This document shows positions 45,868 to 54,467 of a DNA stretch of 63,541 bases, piece after piece. The position numbers and the translations under genes are program-made. The notes below the pieces were generated by a model. The model worked only from the letters and a program-made list of their open reading frames with translations, ran no database searches and was not told the origin of the DNA. This stretch comes from Rhodopirellula baltica (GTDB lineage: Bacteria > Planctomycetota > Planctomycetia > Pirellulales > Pirellulaceae): the NCBI GenBank assembly GCA_002901265.1, contig PPHI01000025.1, positions 1 through 63,541 of the forward strand. The letters are read 5' to 3'. Numbering within the stretch: position 1 is the stretch's first letter; each line of letters opens with the position of its first letter.

Positions 45868-47015
45868 GCGACCGAGCGGTAAAGCTGCTCGGCATTGTGA
45901 CGATCCAATGGGACTGGGTTGAAGTTCCCGGTCCATTGCTGCAGCGCTTCTTCGACAAAGGCCTCGATCCCACTTGCTGGGATTTGCAATGCGTTCAAGC
46001 TGGTCGCCAAGTTGGCTTCTTCTAACCAGCGCGTGACCAACTGGGCGAGTTTTTCCGGTGCTTCGTCAACGGAGGTCGTCGGTTCGATTTCACGCATCAA
46101 TTCGGCGTACCAATCGGCGTGCTGCTGGCCATTCAGTCGAATCACTGCGGGCAGCATCAGTCCGACCGCTTGGCCGTGAGTGATGTCGTGGCGTGCCGTC
46201 AACGGATTCGCCGTCGCGTGTGCGGCACCCAGCATCGAGGTTTCGATCGCCATTCCGGCAAAGCAGGCACCGAGTTGCATCGCGCTGCGGGCGTCGACGT
46301 CCTCGGGCCGATTCAGAACGGTCGAGAAACCCGATGCGAGCAGGCCAAACGCTCGCCGGCTGTACGTGATTGACATTGGGTTTCGTCGATTCGTCACGTA
46401 GGTTTCGATCGCATGTGAAATCGCATCGATCCCGGTCAGTGCGGTGACCGCACGTGGCTGTGTGACCGTCAGTTCTGGATCCAGGACCGCGATGCTGCAT
46501 GCGGCACGCTTGTCGCCACAGGCCATTTTGACGTGGGATTCCGCATCGCTGATCAAGGCAAACGATTGGGCTTCGCTGCCCGTTCCGCTGGTGGTCGGGA
46601 TGGCGATCATCGGCAGCAAATCGGCCGTCGCTTTTCCAACCCCGTGGTAATCGTGGATGGTGCCGCCGCAGGAGTAGACAAAGTTAATGCCTTTGCAACA
46701 GTCCATGCTGCTGCCGCCGCCCAGACCGATTAGCAGGTCCGGCTTGGCCTCGGCTGCTTTTCGGACGCCAGCATCGACCATCGCGGAGGTCGGGTTTTCG
46801 GCGAAGTCATGGAAGGACTCGACGCGAAGGCCCGCGTTTTTTAGTAGTTCGACCGCCCGGTCAAAGTGCCCGGCTTGGACGATCCCATGATCGCTGACAA
46901 CCAGCACGCACTTGGGGCGAAATTCGGCAGCCAGTTCGCCAAGTCGAGCGAACACGCCCTGACCAAACACGAATCGGGTGCGATTGACGATGTCGAATGG
47001 TTGCAACGTGGGCAT
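45864..47015 (-). CDS. Iron-containing alcohol dehydrogenase
   Basis: 383-residue group III dehydrogenase, cytoplasmic, NAD(P)-dependent. The dinucleotide-binding motif is GLGGGSSMDCCKG; the divalent-metal histidines are in AHATANPLTARHDITHGQAVG; the substrate-side motif ATPTTSGTGSEAQSFA appears here as AIPTTSGTGSEAQSFA. Length is normal. The aldehyde or alcohol substrate cannot be read. It is transcribed on the minus strand 89 bp after the serine acetyltransferase gene and overlaps the converging PLP enzyme by 4 bp. Confidence 0.92.
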   Translation of the reverse strand: MPTLQPFDIVNRTRFVFGQGVFARLGELAAEFRPKCVLVVSDHGIVQAGHFDRAVELLKNAGLRVESFHDFAENPTSAMVDAGVRKAAEAKPDLLIGLGGGSSMDCCKGINFVYSCGGTIHDYHGVGKATADLLPMIAIPTTSGTGSEAQSFALISDAESHVKMACGDKRAACSIAVLDPELTVTQPRAVTALTGIDAISHAIETYVTNRRNPMSITYSRRAFGLLASGFSTVLNRPEDVDARSAMQLGACFAGMAIETSMLGAAHATANPLTARHDITHGQAVGLMLPAVIRLNGQQHADWYAELMREIEPTTSVDEAPEKLAQLVTRWLEEANLATSLNALQIPASGIEAFVEEALQQWTGNFNPVPLDRHNAEQLYRSVA

Positions 47016-47104
47016 TGCTGGCGGGAAACTCTAGGCGGTGGGAACGTTCGCGGAATGGTAGTTTACCGCCAAGTCAGGCGACTGAATCACCCAGTCGGCG
47101 AACT

Positions 47105-48076
47105 TCATATTTGGTAGGAACCCGACTCGGCCGGGGACGATGCCTTACCCCCACCGCGGACCTTCAAATCGGGCTTTTCCAAGACGACAGTTGTATTTGG
47201 GGAAACGCTTTGGGTCACCCAAACGCTCGACCCTATCACGCTGTCATGGCCGATGACTGTTTTGCCGCCCAAGATGGTGGCGTTCGCATAAACCACCACA
47301 TTGTCCTGGATCGTGGGGTGGCGTTTTTGGCCACGGATCAACGAGCCGTCATCGTCCGTCTTGAAGCTCAACGCCCCCAGGGTCACACCCTGGTAAAGCT
47401 TGACGCGGTCACCGATATCGCAAGTTTCGCCGATGACGACGCCAGTGCCGTGATCGATGAAAAAATACTTGCCGATTTTCGCGCCAGGGTGAATGTCGAT
47501 TCCCGTTTGTTTGTGCGCCCACTCGGTCATCATTCGTGGGATGAACGGCACGCTGAGCTGTACCAATTCATGTGCGATCCGGTAAACGGTTACCGCTTCG
47601 ACACCGGGATAGCAAAAGACGACTTCGTCGGTGGTCTGGCATGCCGGGTCACCGTCGTAAGCCGCTTGGACATCAGTGGCCAGTGTCTTGCGCAGATCCG
47701 GGATCCGCTCAAGCAGTTCGATCGCCATCGCTTGACCCTTCGCCTCGTAGTCGGTCTCGCTTTCGCAATCCGAATGGCTGTTGCGTACACGGTCTTCGTG
47801 GCGCAGGGCCCGAGCGATCTGGGTCGTCAGCTTGTCGTGCAGCGAATCGATGATGCTGCCGACGTGGTAAACAATGTTGCCGGCGTGCAGGCCAATGCGG
47901 CGACGATAGCCCGGGTACAAGACGTCTTTGATATCCAGCAGGATTTCGACGATGCCCTCGTAACTTGGCAGCGGACAGTGCCCCAAATGGTTGATTCCAT
48001 CATCCGGGGTGTAGCTGGCCACAATGCGATCGGTTAATCGCGGCAACTGTTCTTTCAATCGTACGTCGGATGCCAC
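47105..48076 (-). CDS. cysE: Serine O-acetyltransferase
   Basis: 323-residue enzyme that makes O-acetylserine from serine and acetyl-CoA, the first step of cysteine synthesis. The C-terminal left-handed beta helix is clear: [40 protein letters not shown], and [20 protein letters not shown], with the catalytic His/Asp in IDHGTG. A helical N-terminal domain of about 180 residues is longer than in E. coli CysE and resembles the EpsC-type form used in many bacteria. Context with two trans-sulfuration enzymes supports sulfur metabolism. No cysteine synthase gene is in the window. Confidence 0.93.
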   Translation of the reverse strand: MASDVRLKEQLPRLTDRIVASYTPDDGINHLGHCPLPSYEGIVEILLDIKDVLYPGYRRRIGLHAGNIVYHVGSIIDSLHDKLTTQIARALRHEDRVRNSHSDCESETDYEAKGQAMAIELLERIPDLRKTLATDVQAAYDGDPACQTTDEVVFCYPGVEAVTVYRIAHELVQLSVPFIPRMMTEWAHKQTGIDIHPGAKIGKYFFIDHGTGVVIGETCDIGDRVKLYQGVTLGALSFKTDDDGSLIRGQKRHPTIQDNVVVYANATILGGKTVIGHDSVIGSSVWVTQSVSPNTTVVLEKPDLKVRGGGKASSPAESGSYQI

Positions 48077-48299
48077 AGCACTTTCTCTGACACGCTAAAC
48101 AGAACGTGATCGTTTTGAACTCTCAAATCGGCGGACATGCGAACAGATCGACGATGCCCACCACAGACAACTACTTCAACAGTCCGTCGCACTTACAGAC
48201 AGGTTCGCCACTTTTTGGTCTTCCCTGATCCGGCAAGGCACACAGGTTTGTGGCCTTGCCGCTGGAAACCGATGACGAACCGATCCCGCCATAGCGGAA

Positions 48300-48701
48300 T
48301 TAACGTCCGATGGACGGCGGGTCGCTTTGCAGAAAATCACGTGGACCGCGAACCGTGTAATACGGGTACGCGACCTGTCCGGTCGGCGGTCCAGGGGTGA
48401 ACTGCTGCGACTGGGCGCGTTGATGCCCCATCGCGCCGGCACCGGGGCCGAGGTGCGAGCTGTAATCCAGTCCGCCTTGCTGCCAACCGATCGAACCAGG
48501 TGCACATCCGGTGCGGCATCCACTGCCACACGAGTTGCATCCGGCCATCTTGCCGAGCAAGCCAGAGCCACAATTGCCAGTCGAACAAGTTCCTGTTGAA
48601 CAGGTTCCGTTCGAGCAACCTTTGCGTGTTTGATGACGCAAGCAGCCGGTGCTGACGAGCAGCAGTCCGGCCAATGATCCAATCCACATCCAACGGTTCA
48701 T
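48300..48701 (-). CDS. Small Cys/Gly-rich lipoprotein
   Basis: 133 residues. The signal WIGSLAGLLLVSTGC ends in a plausible lipobox, giving an N-terminal lipidated Cys. The mature protein begins with a compact Cys-rich block (KGCSNGTCSTGTCSTGNCGS, then about eight more Cys within 35 residues), followed by a Gly/Gln/Pro-rich low-complexity half. The Cys block suggests disulfide cross-linking or metal binding at the cell surface. Cys-rich secreted proteins are common in planctomycete envelopes. The open frame extends upstream; ATG 48701 is set by the lipoprotein signal. Family not recognised. Confidence 0.7.
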   Translation of the reverse strand: MNRWMWIGSLAGLLLVSTGCLRHQTRKGCSNGTCSTGTCSTGNCGSGLLGKMAGCNSCGSGCRTGCAPGSIGWQQGGLDYSSHLGPGAGAMGHQRAQSQQFTPGPPTGQVAYPYYTVRGPRDFLQSDPPSIGR

Positions 48702-49030
48702 CGCGGAATCCTTTTGTGCTTCTTGCCAGTCAGAGACCACTGAACGGGACAGCCGATCTCTTTGAGTCTTGAGCCAGAATGCGGGAACCTCTGGCACAGT
48801 GTCACCATCGACGATCCAGCCCCCACGGTGCACACAATCCATGCGACCAGCACAACGGATTTTAAAAGGCGATCGGAAAGGCGACGTAGATTGCCCAACC
48901 GTTGCTAGCAACATCACGATCGCTCGAACTGGCATTGTCGCAGTGCCGGTCGACTTGGTACCGGCGAGGCTAGCGGGCGATGTGCGATCTGCGCCGTCCA
49001 ACGATTCTCTCCACCAAACCGCATTCAATC
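48702..49030. other. Divergent intergenic region, 329 bp, no gene seen
   Basis: Lies between the minus-strand Cys-rich lipoprotein and a plus-strand small secreted protein. Open frames crossing it are upstream extensions of those two genes without coding character. No clear promoter, hairpin or repeat found. Confidence 0.6.
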
Positions 49031-49453
49031 ATGATTGAACGCCTTTGCAAATTCGCTGCCGCGATCGCCTTTGTGCTGATCAGTTCGACGGCCGTACAAG
49101 CACAAACGACGATCTATCCGGGGAACCTCCCGCCAACTCCCGCGCAAAGCAAGGCGCCTTCGCTGGAAGACTACTTGGCCAGCCGGTTGCGTGCGGCATC
49201 AGAGGACCAGCGGAGTTATGTCCACGAAATCGTCCGCTTGATCGAGCAGGGCCGCTTGGACAAGAAGCTCGTGTTGGCCTTGGAACGCCGGTCGCGTGGC
49301 AAGAACCCCGTGTTTCCGCTGCCCGTCTTCGAGCGCACGCTGCGGTTCGAAGCCGCCCGCCGCCATATCAACGTGCCAACGATCCAGGAGATCGTCGCCC
49401 GCAACGGGGCAACGGCAGCACGTTCGATCCAGGATTCACGGTATCCACGTTAG
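49031..49453 (+). CDS. Small secreted protein of unknown function
   Basis: 140 residues with a good signal peptide (LCKFAAAIAFVLISSTAVQA, cleavage about 24). The mature part is mostly helical and basic, with SLEDYLASRLRAASEDQRSY, VHEIVRLIEQGRLDKKLVLA and FERTLRFEAARRHINVP. No catalytic motif or repeat. The frame is open to 48980, but ATG 49031 begins the signal. It overlaps the converging TPR/glycosyltransferase gene by 4 bp. I do not recognise the family. Confidence 0.7.
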   Translation: MIERLCKFAAAIAFVLISSTAVQAQTTIYPGNLPPTPAQSKAPSLEDYLASRLRAASEDQRSYVHEIVRLIEQGRLDKKLVLALERRSRGKNPVFPLPVFERTLRFEAARRHINVPTIQEIVARNGATAARSIQDSRYPR

Positions 49454-50856
49454 CTTGTCGAGCTGGATCGCAAGTGTTCGTGGACTCGCTCGACGACGCT
49501 GCTCCAATTTCCCATCTGATCCTGACGAAACATTGTGATGCTGGGGTACCAGGCGGTGTTTTGCCCCTTGGTAAGCCACCGCCAGTCAGGGACCTTGCCC
49601 AATAGCAACAGCGTTGGCACACCTAGGGAACCTGCTAGGTGAGCTAATGACGTGTCGGTGGTCACCACGGCGTCGATGTTTTTCATGACCGCAGCGGTGT
49701 CGGTAAAGGCACCGCCGGAGGTGTCGGTGTCGTCTGGCAATCGGCTGATTTTGCTACCAAAGTCGACTTGGTCGATTTGTTCGCTGCCAAAGCCGAGTTG
49801 CAAACTGATCAGGTGAAGGCTGTCGTCTTCCGCCAGTGGCCGAAGCACTTCCAAGGGGACACTGCGATAAACGTCGGCATGATGCTTCGGATTGCCCTGC
49901 CAAGCGATCCCGATCCGTTTTCGATGGTCTTTGCCTAAATCGTTCTTTTCCATCCAGTGAAGCCAATAGTTCACAAGTGGATCGGAAACGTTTAGGTACC
50001 CCGAATGACTTCCATGGTCGTGAAAAAAATCTTTTCCGAGCGGGAGTTCGCCGGTGAACTGGTACCAGCCGTCGACCGCATCGATAAACGAAGCTTGGAA
50101 ATCAACGGGCGGCAGTTGGCTTCCCGTTGGCAGCAGCGATTGAACACCGCGAACGGAAGTGAACAGCGGGATCATTGCTGGTGAGCATTGCACAACCACG
50201 CTCGCGCCGGCTTGTGCGAGGACCGATGCGACGCGGATGAAGTTCATCTCGTCACCGCGGCCTTGCTCGGGGTACAGCAGGATGCTGCGGCCTTCGATCG
50301 GTTGGCCGGTCCACAGCGGTGCGGGTGAATGGGGGCGTCGCATCCCGGGCATTTTCCAACGCCAGCGGTACTCGGGCCAGCCGCGATCGAAATCACCTTG
50401 CAGCAGATAAATCACGCCTAGATTTCGGTGCAGTTCCGCATCGTCGGGGGCGATTTCCAGGCCTTTCTCGTACCACGCGAGCCCACGTTCGACTTCGCCC
50501 GACCAGATCCAAAGTGTGCCGCGGTTCTTGTAAACCGACAAATACTTTTGATCCATCGAGAGCGCTTTGCCAAAGCACTTGTCGCTCTCGTCGACGTCGC
50601 CGACCATCCGCAGTGAATTGCCCAGGTTGTTCCAGGCAATCGGGAAGTGTTCTTTCAGTGAGATGGCTTGGCGGTACGACGCGACGGATTCTTGGTACCG
50701 ACGTTGATCGAACAGTGCGATCCCAAGATACACGTGGGCTTCGGGGTTCCGTGGAGCCTGTTTAATGACGTGTTGGTAGACGCGGAGGGCTTCATCGATT
50801 TTCCCAGCCTGGTGAACTTTCCACCCCTGTGAAAGCACATCTGCAACGGTCGGCAT
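49450..50856 (-). CDS. TPR protein with GT9-like glycosyltransferase domain
   Basis: 468 residues. About four tetratricopeptide repeats occupy residues 1-170 (AHVYLGIALFDQRRYQESVA, IAWNNLGNSLRMVGDVDESD). A second domain follows with GRSILLYPEQGRGDEMNFIR and a C-terminal MKNIDAVVTTDTSLAHLAGS segment followed by GVPTLLLLG, as in GT9/heptosyltransferase and SPINDLY-like proteins. This TPR-plus-GT arrangement is frequent in planctomycetes and is linked to glycan or protein glycosylation, with acceptor unknown. No signal peptide, so probably cytoplasmic. It is downstream of the sigma gene but separated by a strong terminator. Confidence 0.82.
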   Translation of the reverse strand: MPTVADVLSQGWKVHQAGKIDEALRVYQHVIKQAPRNPEAHVYLGIALFDQRRYQESVASYRQAISLKEHFPIAWNNLGNSLRMVGDVDESDKCFGKALSMDQKYLSVYKNRGTLWIWSGEVERGLAWYEKGLEIAPDDAELHRNLGVIYLLQGDFDRGWPEYRWRWKMPGMRRPHSPAPLWTGQPIEGRSILLYPEQGRGDEMNFIRVASVLAQAGASVVVQCSPAMIPLFTSVRGVQSLLPTGSQLPPVDFQASFIDAVDGWYQFTGELPLGKDFFHDHGSHSGYLNVSDPLVNYWLHWMEKNDLGKDHRKRIGIAWQGNPKHHADVYRSVPLEVLRPLAEDDSLHLISLQLGFGSEQIDQVDFGSKISRLPDDTDTSGGAFTDTAAVMKNIDAVVTTDTSLAHLAGSLGVPTLLLLGKVPDWRWLTKGQNTAWYPSITMFRQDQMGNWSSVVERVHEHLRSSSTS

Positions 50857-50926
50857 TGAATTAGAAAGAAAAGAGGACGGATGCCGCGGATGTCCGGTGC
50901 CTCGTGTTCAGCCGAGGATTAGCGGC

Positions 50927-50967
50927 AAAAATAAAAGGCGACGATTATGGCTCATAATCGTCGCCTT
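50927..50967 (-). terminator. Intrinsic terminator of the sigma-factor gene
   Basis: A perfect 15-bp stem (arms 50935-50949 and 50953-50967) with a 3-nt loop, read on the minus strand and followed by TTTTATTTTT-like sequence down to 50927. It lies 42 bp after the rpoD stop and 71 bp before the next start, exactly where the transcript should end. Confidence 0.92.
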
Positions 50968-50980
50968 CGGTGGTCGCGTC

Positions 50981-51000
50981 ACTGATGCGAATGCATCAGT
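50981..51000 (-). promoter_or_regulatory. Second hairpin just after the rpoD stop
   Basis: Perfect 8-bp stem ACTGATGC/GCATCAGT with a 4-nt loop, 8 bp past the stop codon and 13 bp before the terminator hairpin. No T-tract follows. It may stabilise the 3' end of the message. Confidence 0.6.
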
Positions 51001-51008
51001 CAGGCAAG

Positions 51009-52562
51009 TTAGTCGAGGAAGCCAACCAAGTCCTGGCTTCGGCTTGGCTGTTGCAGCTTGCGAACCGCTTTGGCTTCGATCTGACGGATCCGTTCACGTG
51101 TCACCTTGAAGATGTGGCCAACCTCTTCGAGGGTGTAGCTGTAACCATCCCCGAGGCCGTAACGCAATTTGATGATTTCGCGTTCGCGGTACGAGAGCGA
51201 CTTGAGGACATTGGTGATTCGGTCACGCAGCATCTCTTGGGTCGCACCGATTTGCGGGCTTTCGGCGGTTCCGTCGGGCAGCAGATCACCAAACTGGCTG
51301 TCTTCGCTGTTTCCGACTGGGCGGTCCAGGGAGATCGGGAAACGGCTCATCGTCAGGACGCGGCGTGCTTCTTCGACGGTCACGTCAGCGCGACGAGCGG
51401 TTTCTTCGATTGTGGGTTCGCGTCCGAGTTCTTGCAGCAATTGTCGAGCGACGTTGCGAACGCGGCTCATGGTTTCGACCATGTGAACCGGGATCCGAAT
51501 GGTTCGACTTTGGTCGGCGACGGCACGGGTGATCGCTTGGCGAATCCACCAGGTCGCATAGGTGCAGAACTTGAAACCACGGCGGTATTCGAATTTGTCG
51601 ACAGCACGCATCAAGCCGGCGTTGCCCTCTTGGATCAAGTCCAGGAACGACAGGCCACGGTTGCGGTACTTCTTCGCGATCGAGACGACCAGACGCAGGT
51701 TCCCTTCGCTCAGTTCACGTTTGGCTTGCTGGTATTCGGAGTAAACCGATTTCAGCATATTGACGCGATTACGCAGCGAGGTGGGTGTTTCTTGGCAAGC
51801 GGTCAGGATCTGGCGGCGCTCGTGCAGCAGTTGGTCGCGTGTTTCACGGCCGTGCTTGGTGCGTTTTTGGTCGTTGATCAGCTCATCGATTTCGGTCAGT
51901 CGGGCGCTGAATTTTTCCAGCAGCTCGATACGGGTTTCGATGCGTTGGGTACGCAGGCCTAATTCTTCGATCAGTCGAACGGCGCGGCGACGGCGGCGTG
52001 CCAGCGATCGCCACGCTTCGGCGCGGCGTCGTTTGGACGCGCTTTTGCTGAGAGCGACCTTGAAATCGTGTTTGTTGCGTTTGAGCAACGTCTGCAGGGT
52101 CAGCAGGTTGTGCGGCAAACGGCCGATGATCTGTTCTTTTTCCAGTCGATCGGTCACCGAGACTTGAACGGTTCGGTCGAAGGGAAGCTGTCCGCGATAG
52201 ACTTTTTTGAGCGTTTTGTAGGCTTCGACCAAGACGTAGTGGTTTTCCAGCAGCTTGGTGCGGAAGCGTCGGCGAGTTTCTTCGATGCGTTTTGCCAGCT
52301 CGATCTCTTGCCGTCGCGTCAGCAACGGGATTTCACCCATCTGAGTCAAATACATGCGAACCGGGTCATCGGACCAGGTTTCCGCCTCTTCAGCGAGCAG
52401 CTCGTCGGGGCTGTCCAGCTGGACTTCACCTTCGGCTACTTGAGGCGATGAGACGCCGTCATCTTCGTTCTCGTCGACGGGCAATTTGCGAAAGCCACCG
52501 GTCACTGCTTCGGCAGACTGTGCGGCAACGTCGTCGAATTCGTCCAAGAGGGTATCGAACAA
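51009..52562 (-). CDS. rpoD: Housekeeping RNA polymerase sigma factor RpoD/SigA
   Basis: 517-residue group 1 sigma factor. Region 1.2 is [20 protein letters not shown]; a long, very basic non-conserved insertion follows (about 130-260, with [18 protein letters not shown]). Region 2 has [19 protein letters not shown] and [18 protein letters not shown] (-10 recognition). Region 3 follows, and region 4 ends with [20 protein letters not shown] (-35 recognition). The N-terminal acidic 70 residues stand in for a short region 1.1. It starts with TTG; GGAG lies 8 nt upstream. The 829-bp region in front holds palindromes, and a strong terminator follows the gene, so it is probably monocistronic. Confidence 0.95.
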   Translation of the reverse strand: MFDTLLDEFDDVAAQSAEAVTGGFRKLPVDENEDDGVSSPQVAEGEVQLDSPDELLAEEAETWSDDPVRMYLTQMGEIPLLTRRQEIELAKRIEETRRRFRTKLLENHYVLVEAYKTLKKVYRGQLPFDRTVQVSVTDRLEKEQIIGRLPHNLLTLQTLLKRNKHDFKVALSKSASKRRRAEAWRSLARRRRRAVRLIEELGLRTQRIETRIELLEKFSARLTEIDELINDQKRTKHGRETRDQLLHERRQILTACQETPTSLRNRVNMLKSVYSEYQQAKRELSEGNLRLVVSIAKKYRNRGLSFLDLIQEGNAGLMRAVDKFEYRRGFKFCTYATWWIRQAITRAVADQSRTIRIPVHMVETMSRVRNVARQLLQELGREPTIEETARRADVTVEEARRVLTMSRFPISLDRPVGNSEDSQFGDLLPDGTAESPQIGATQEMLRDRITNVLKSLSYREREIIKLRYGLGDGYSYTLEEVGHIFKVTRERIRQIEAKAVRKLQQPSRSQDLVGFLD

Positions 52563-53391
52563 AGCTAGGGCTCCAGGAGGAATATTTCAGGTTGTTGAAG
52601 GATGATGTGATGATCGGTGTGGTCGAGATAACTGGTTATCGAACACTTGGCTCGCTCCAGATTACTTCAACCCGGCCGCACGTCAGCAGAACGTTCCGCT
52701 TTCAGTGCTTGGGGAATGGCCAGAATCATGGTGTGGAAGAATCACTGACTACTCGCATCATTGAAATTCGCTGCGAAAACTCTACCACCCCTCTGACGTT
52801 TCCCTGGAGGTCTCCGCCAATTGGAAGAACTTTCCTCTTGTCCCAATTGGTTCTGATTGGTTGACTCTGTCGGTTACTGAAAGCCGAGCGGCGTAAGCGC
52901 ACCGATCGACAGGCATTTCCCCGTGCAAAATTTCCCAACAAGAGAGGCCCCCCTCGTAACGGTTTCTGATTCAGACAACTGCGAAGGCCATTGCTAATTC
53001 CCAAATAAAAGTGAAAATCCTGATTAAGGCATTCGACTTCATTTAGGACGCCAGCTCTTTGACACTCGCAAGCTGAGTCGTGCCGTCTTGGCCGTTCCCG
53101 ATTTGTTCACGCCCACGTGATGGGAAGCAATTTCAACTCCTTTGAACTGCTGTACGAACAAATTAGTTCGCTATTTGACCGCGAGTCATCCGGGATGTCC
53201 GGCAATCATCTGCTAACGCGTCTGGGCCGCATTTCGTCCGAGTCAGAAAAAACACGGAATTCAGCGCGGCGTTAGCGATCCGATGCGGGAGCGGTGCGTA
53301 ATGTGGCGTGTTCGAGTACGAGTAAGATTCTAGTCCGGGCAATGGCTCGGTCCAGCCGCTATCACTTCAAAAGTTCTTCATATTTCAGTCG
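52563..53391. other. Long divergent intergenic region, 829 bp
   Basis: Separates minus-strand rpoD and a plus-strand zinc-ribbon protein. The short minus-strand frame 52726-53004 has no coding character. Two structures stand out: a perfect GATAAC-TG-GTTATC palindrome (52627-52640) about 65 bp before rpoD, and CCAATTGG twice (52819-52826, 52845-52852) with AAGA/TCTT extending the pairing inside. I could not identify promoters or an RNA gene. Confidence 0.6.
52627..52640. promoter_or_regulatory. Palindrome in the rpoD leader
   Basis: GATAAC and GTTATC are perfect inverted 6-bp arms with 2 bp between, 65 bp upstream of the rpoD start. Spacing suits a dimeric repressor site or an AT-rich promoter element. 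No other copy noticed in the window. Confidence 0.35.
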
Positions 53392-53916
53392 ATGTACTTG
53401 CTATCTTGCCCAAATTGTCAAGCGGACGTGTCGGTCACCCCAGCACAGGCGGGAGATAGCCTGGCGTGTCCCAGCTGTGGCGAATCGATGGTCATTCCCA
53501 CCCTCGGCCAGCTCCGCAAACTTCCCCGTGTCGAAACCGAATCCGACCGTCCCGAAACGACGGCCGTGAACCCCGGGAGCAACATCGGTTTCACCGCGAT
53601 GATGTTGCTTTCGGTCATCGCCCTGTTGATCGCCGGATACTGCGGGATTTGCTGGGCCGCGATCAGCGTTGATCAGACGCAGGAATCACACATCGCCGAG
53701 ATCGTCGAGCATTACGGTGAAGCGGAACCCGGGGCGATGATCCTGGAGTTCGAACACATGGAAGCTCAAGCACTCGAGTTGACCGCCCCGTTTGACTACC
53801 AAATCGTGATCGAAAAGAAGGCCAACTGGGGACGTAATGCAGCCATCAGTGGTGCGGCCGCCGTCATCTTCGCCATCGTCGGACTGACCCTCGTGAAAGG
53901 TCGTCGGTCGACCTAA
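53392..53916 (+). CDS. Zinc-ribbon double-spanning membrane protein
   Basis: 174 residues. The N-terminal zinc ribbon CPNC (6-9) and CPSC (26-29) is spaced as in many short planctomycete proteins. Two membrane segments follow (TAMMLLSVIALLIAGYCGIC about 68-88 and AAISGAAAVIFAIVGLTLV about 150-168), with an acidic extracytoplasmic loop between them. The C-terminus is a short basic tail. Function unknown; a regulatory or scaffolding role is possible for the ribbon. It converges on rnhA, with 92 bp between. Confidence 0.75.
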   Translation: MYLLSCPNCQADVSVTPAQAGDSLACPSCGESMVIPTLGQLRKLPRVETESDRPETTAVNPGSNIGFTAMMLLSVIALLIAGYCGICWAAISVDQTQESHIAEIVEHYGEAEPGAMILEFEHMEAQALELTAPFDYQIVIEKKANWGRNAAISGAAAVIFAIVGLTLVKGRRST

Positions 53917-54008
53917 AGTTTTTCGCTTTGACGGATCGGACACTTAGGATTCGATCGTGCGAGCTATCAAGCCTACGCGTCTGCTTCGACAATGCTTTTA
54001 ATGTCGCG

Positions 54009-54467
54009 TTATCGCTTCACCAGATAACGCTGATAGGCCTCAACAGCCAGCTGGTCACAACGCTCGTTCTCGATGTGACCGCTATGGCCTTTGACATGCT
54101 CGAACGTGATCGTGTGCGTTTGCATCAGTCGGTCCAGCTCTTGCCAGAGTTCAACGTTTTTGACGGGAACTAACTTTGAACCGTCTTTGCGTTTCCAACC
54201 GCGGCTCTTCCAGCCCGCCATCCAAGTCTTCATCCCTTGCAGCACATAACTGCTGTCGGCATACAGCGTGACTTGGCAGGGTTCCTTCAGCGCTTTCAAC
54301 CCTTCGATCACCGCTTGCAATTCCATCTGGTTGTTGGTCGCGGTTGGCGTTCCGGCAGCCCGCTCAAGTTCCTTGCCTGTCTTTTCGCATCGCAAGACGA
54401 ACGCCCAGCCGCCTGGCCCAGGGTTTCCGCTGCACGCGCCGTCGGTAAATAGTTTGACTGATTTCAT
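54009..54467 (-). CDS. rnhA: Ribonuclease HI
   Basis: 152-residue RNase HI that cleaves RNA in RNA-DNA hybrids. The four catalytic acids are visible: Asp in LFTDGACSGNPGPGGWA, Glu in NNQMELQAVIEGL, Asp in TLYADSSYVLQGM and the late Asp in ENERCDQLA; the handle region WKSRGWKRKDGSK is present. Size is standard (155 in E. coli). Its ATG lies inside the end of the histidine kinase gene (4-bp overlap), so translation is coupled to the kinase. The last codons form an 8-bp stem (54006-54013 with 54023-54030). Confidence 0.96.
   Translation of the reverse strand: MKSVKLFTDGACSGNPGPGGWAFVLRCEKTGKELERAAGTPTATNNQMELQAVIEGLKALKEPCQVTLYADSSYVLQGMKTWMAGWKSRGWKRKDGSKLVPVKNVELWQELDRLMQTHTITFEHVKGHSGHIENERCDQLAVEAYQRYLVKR

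Noticed and set aside
46997..48037. 346-residue open frame on the plus strand
   Set aside because: Fully antisense to the serine acetyltransferase and Fe-ADH genes, which have clear family motifs; the product shows no domain features.
52726..53004. 92-residue open frame in the rpoD leader
   Set aside because: Low-quality composition, no clear ribosome binding site, and it lies in a likely promoter region.
54006..54030. Terminator at the end of rnhA
   Set aside because: The 8-bp stem overlaps the stop codon and has a 9-nt loop with no T-tract; not enough to call.
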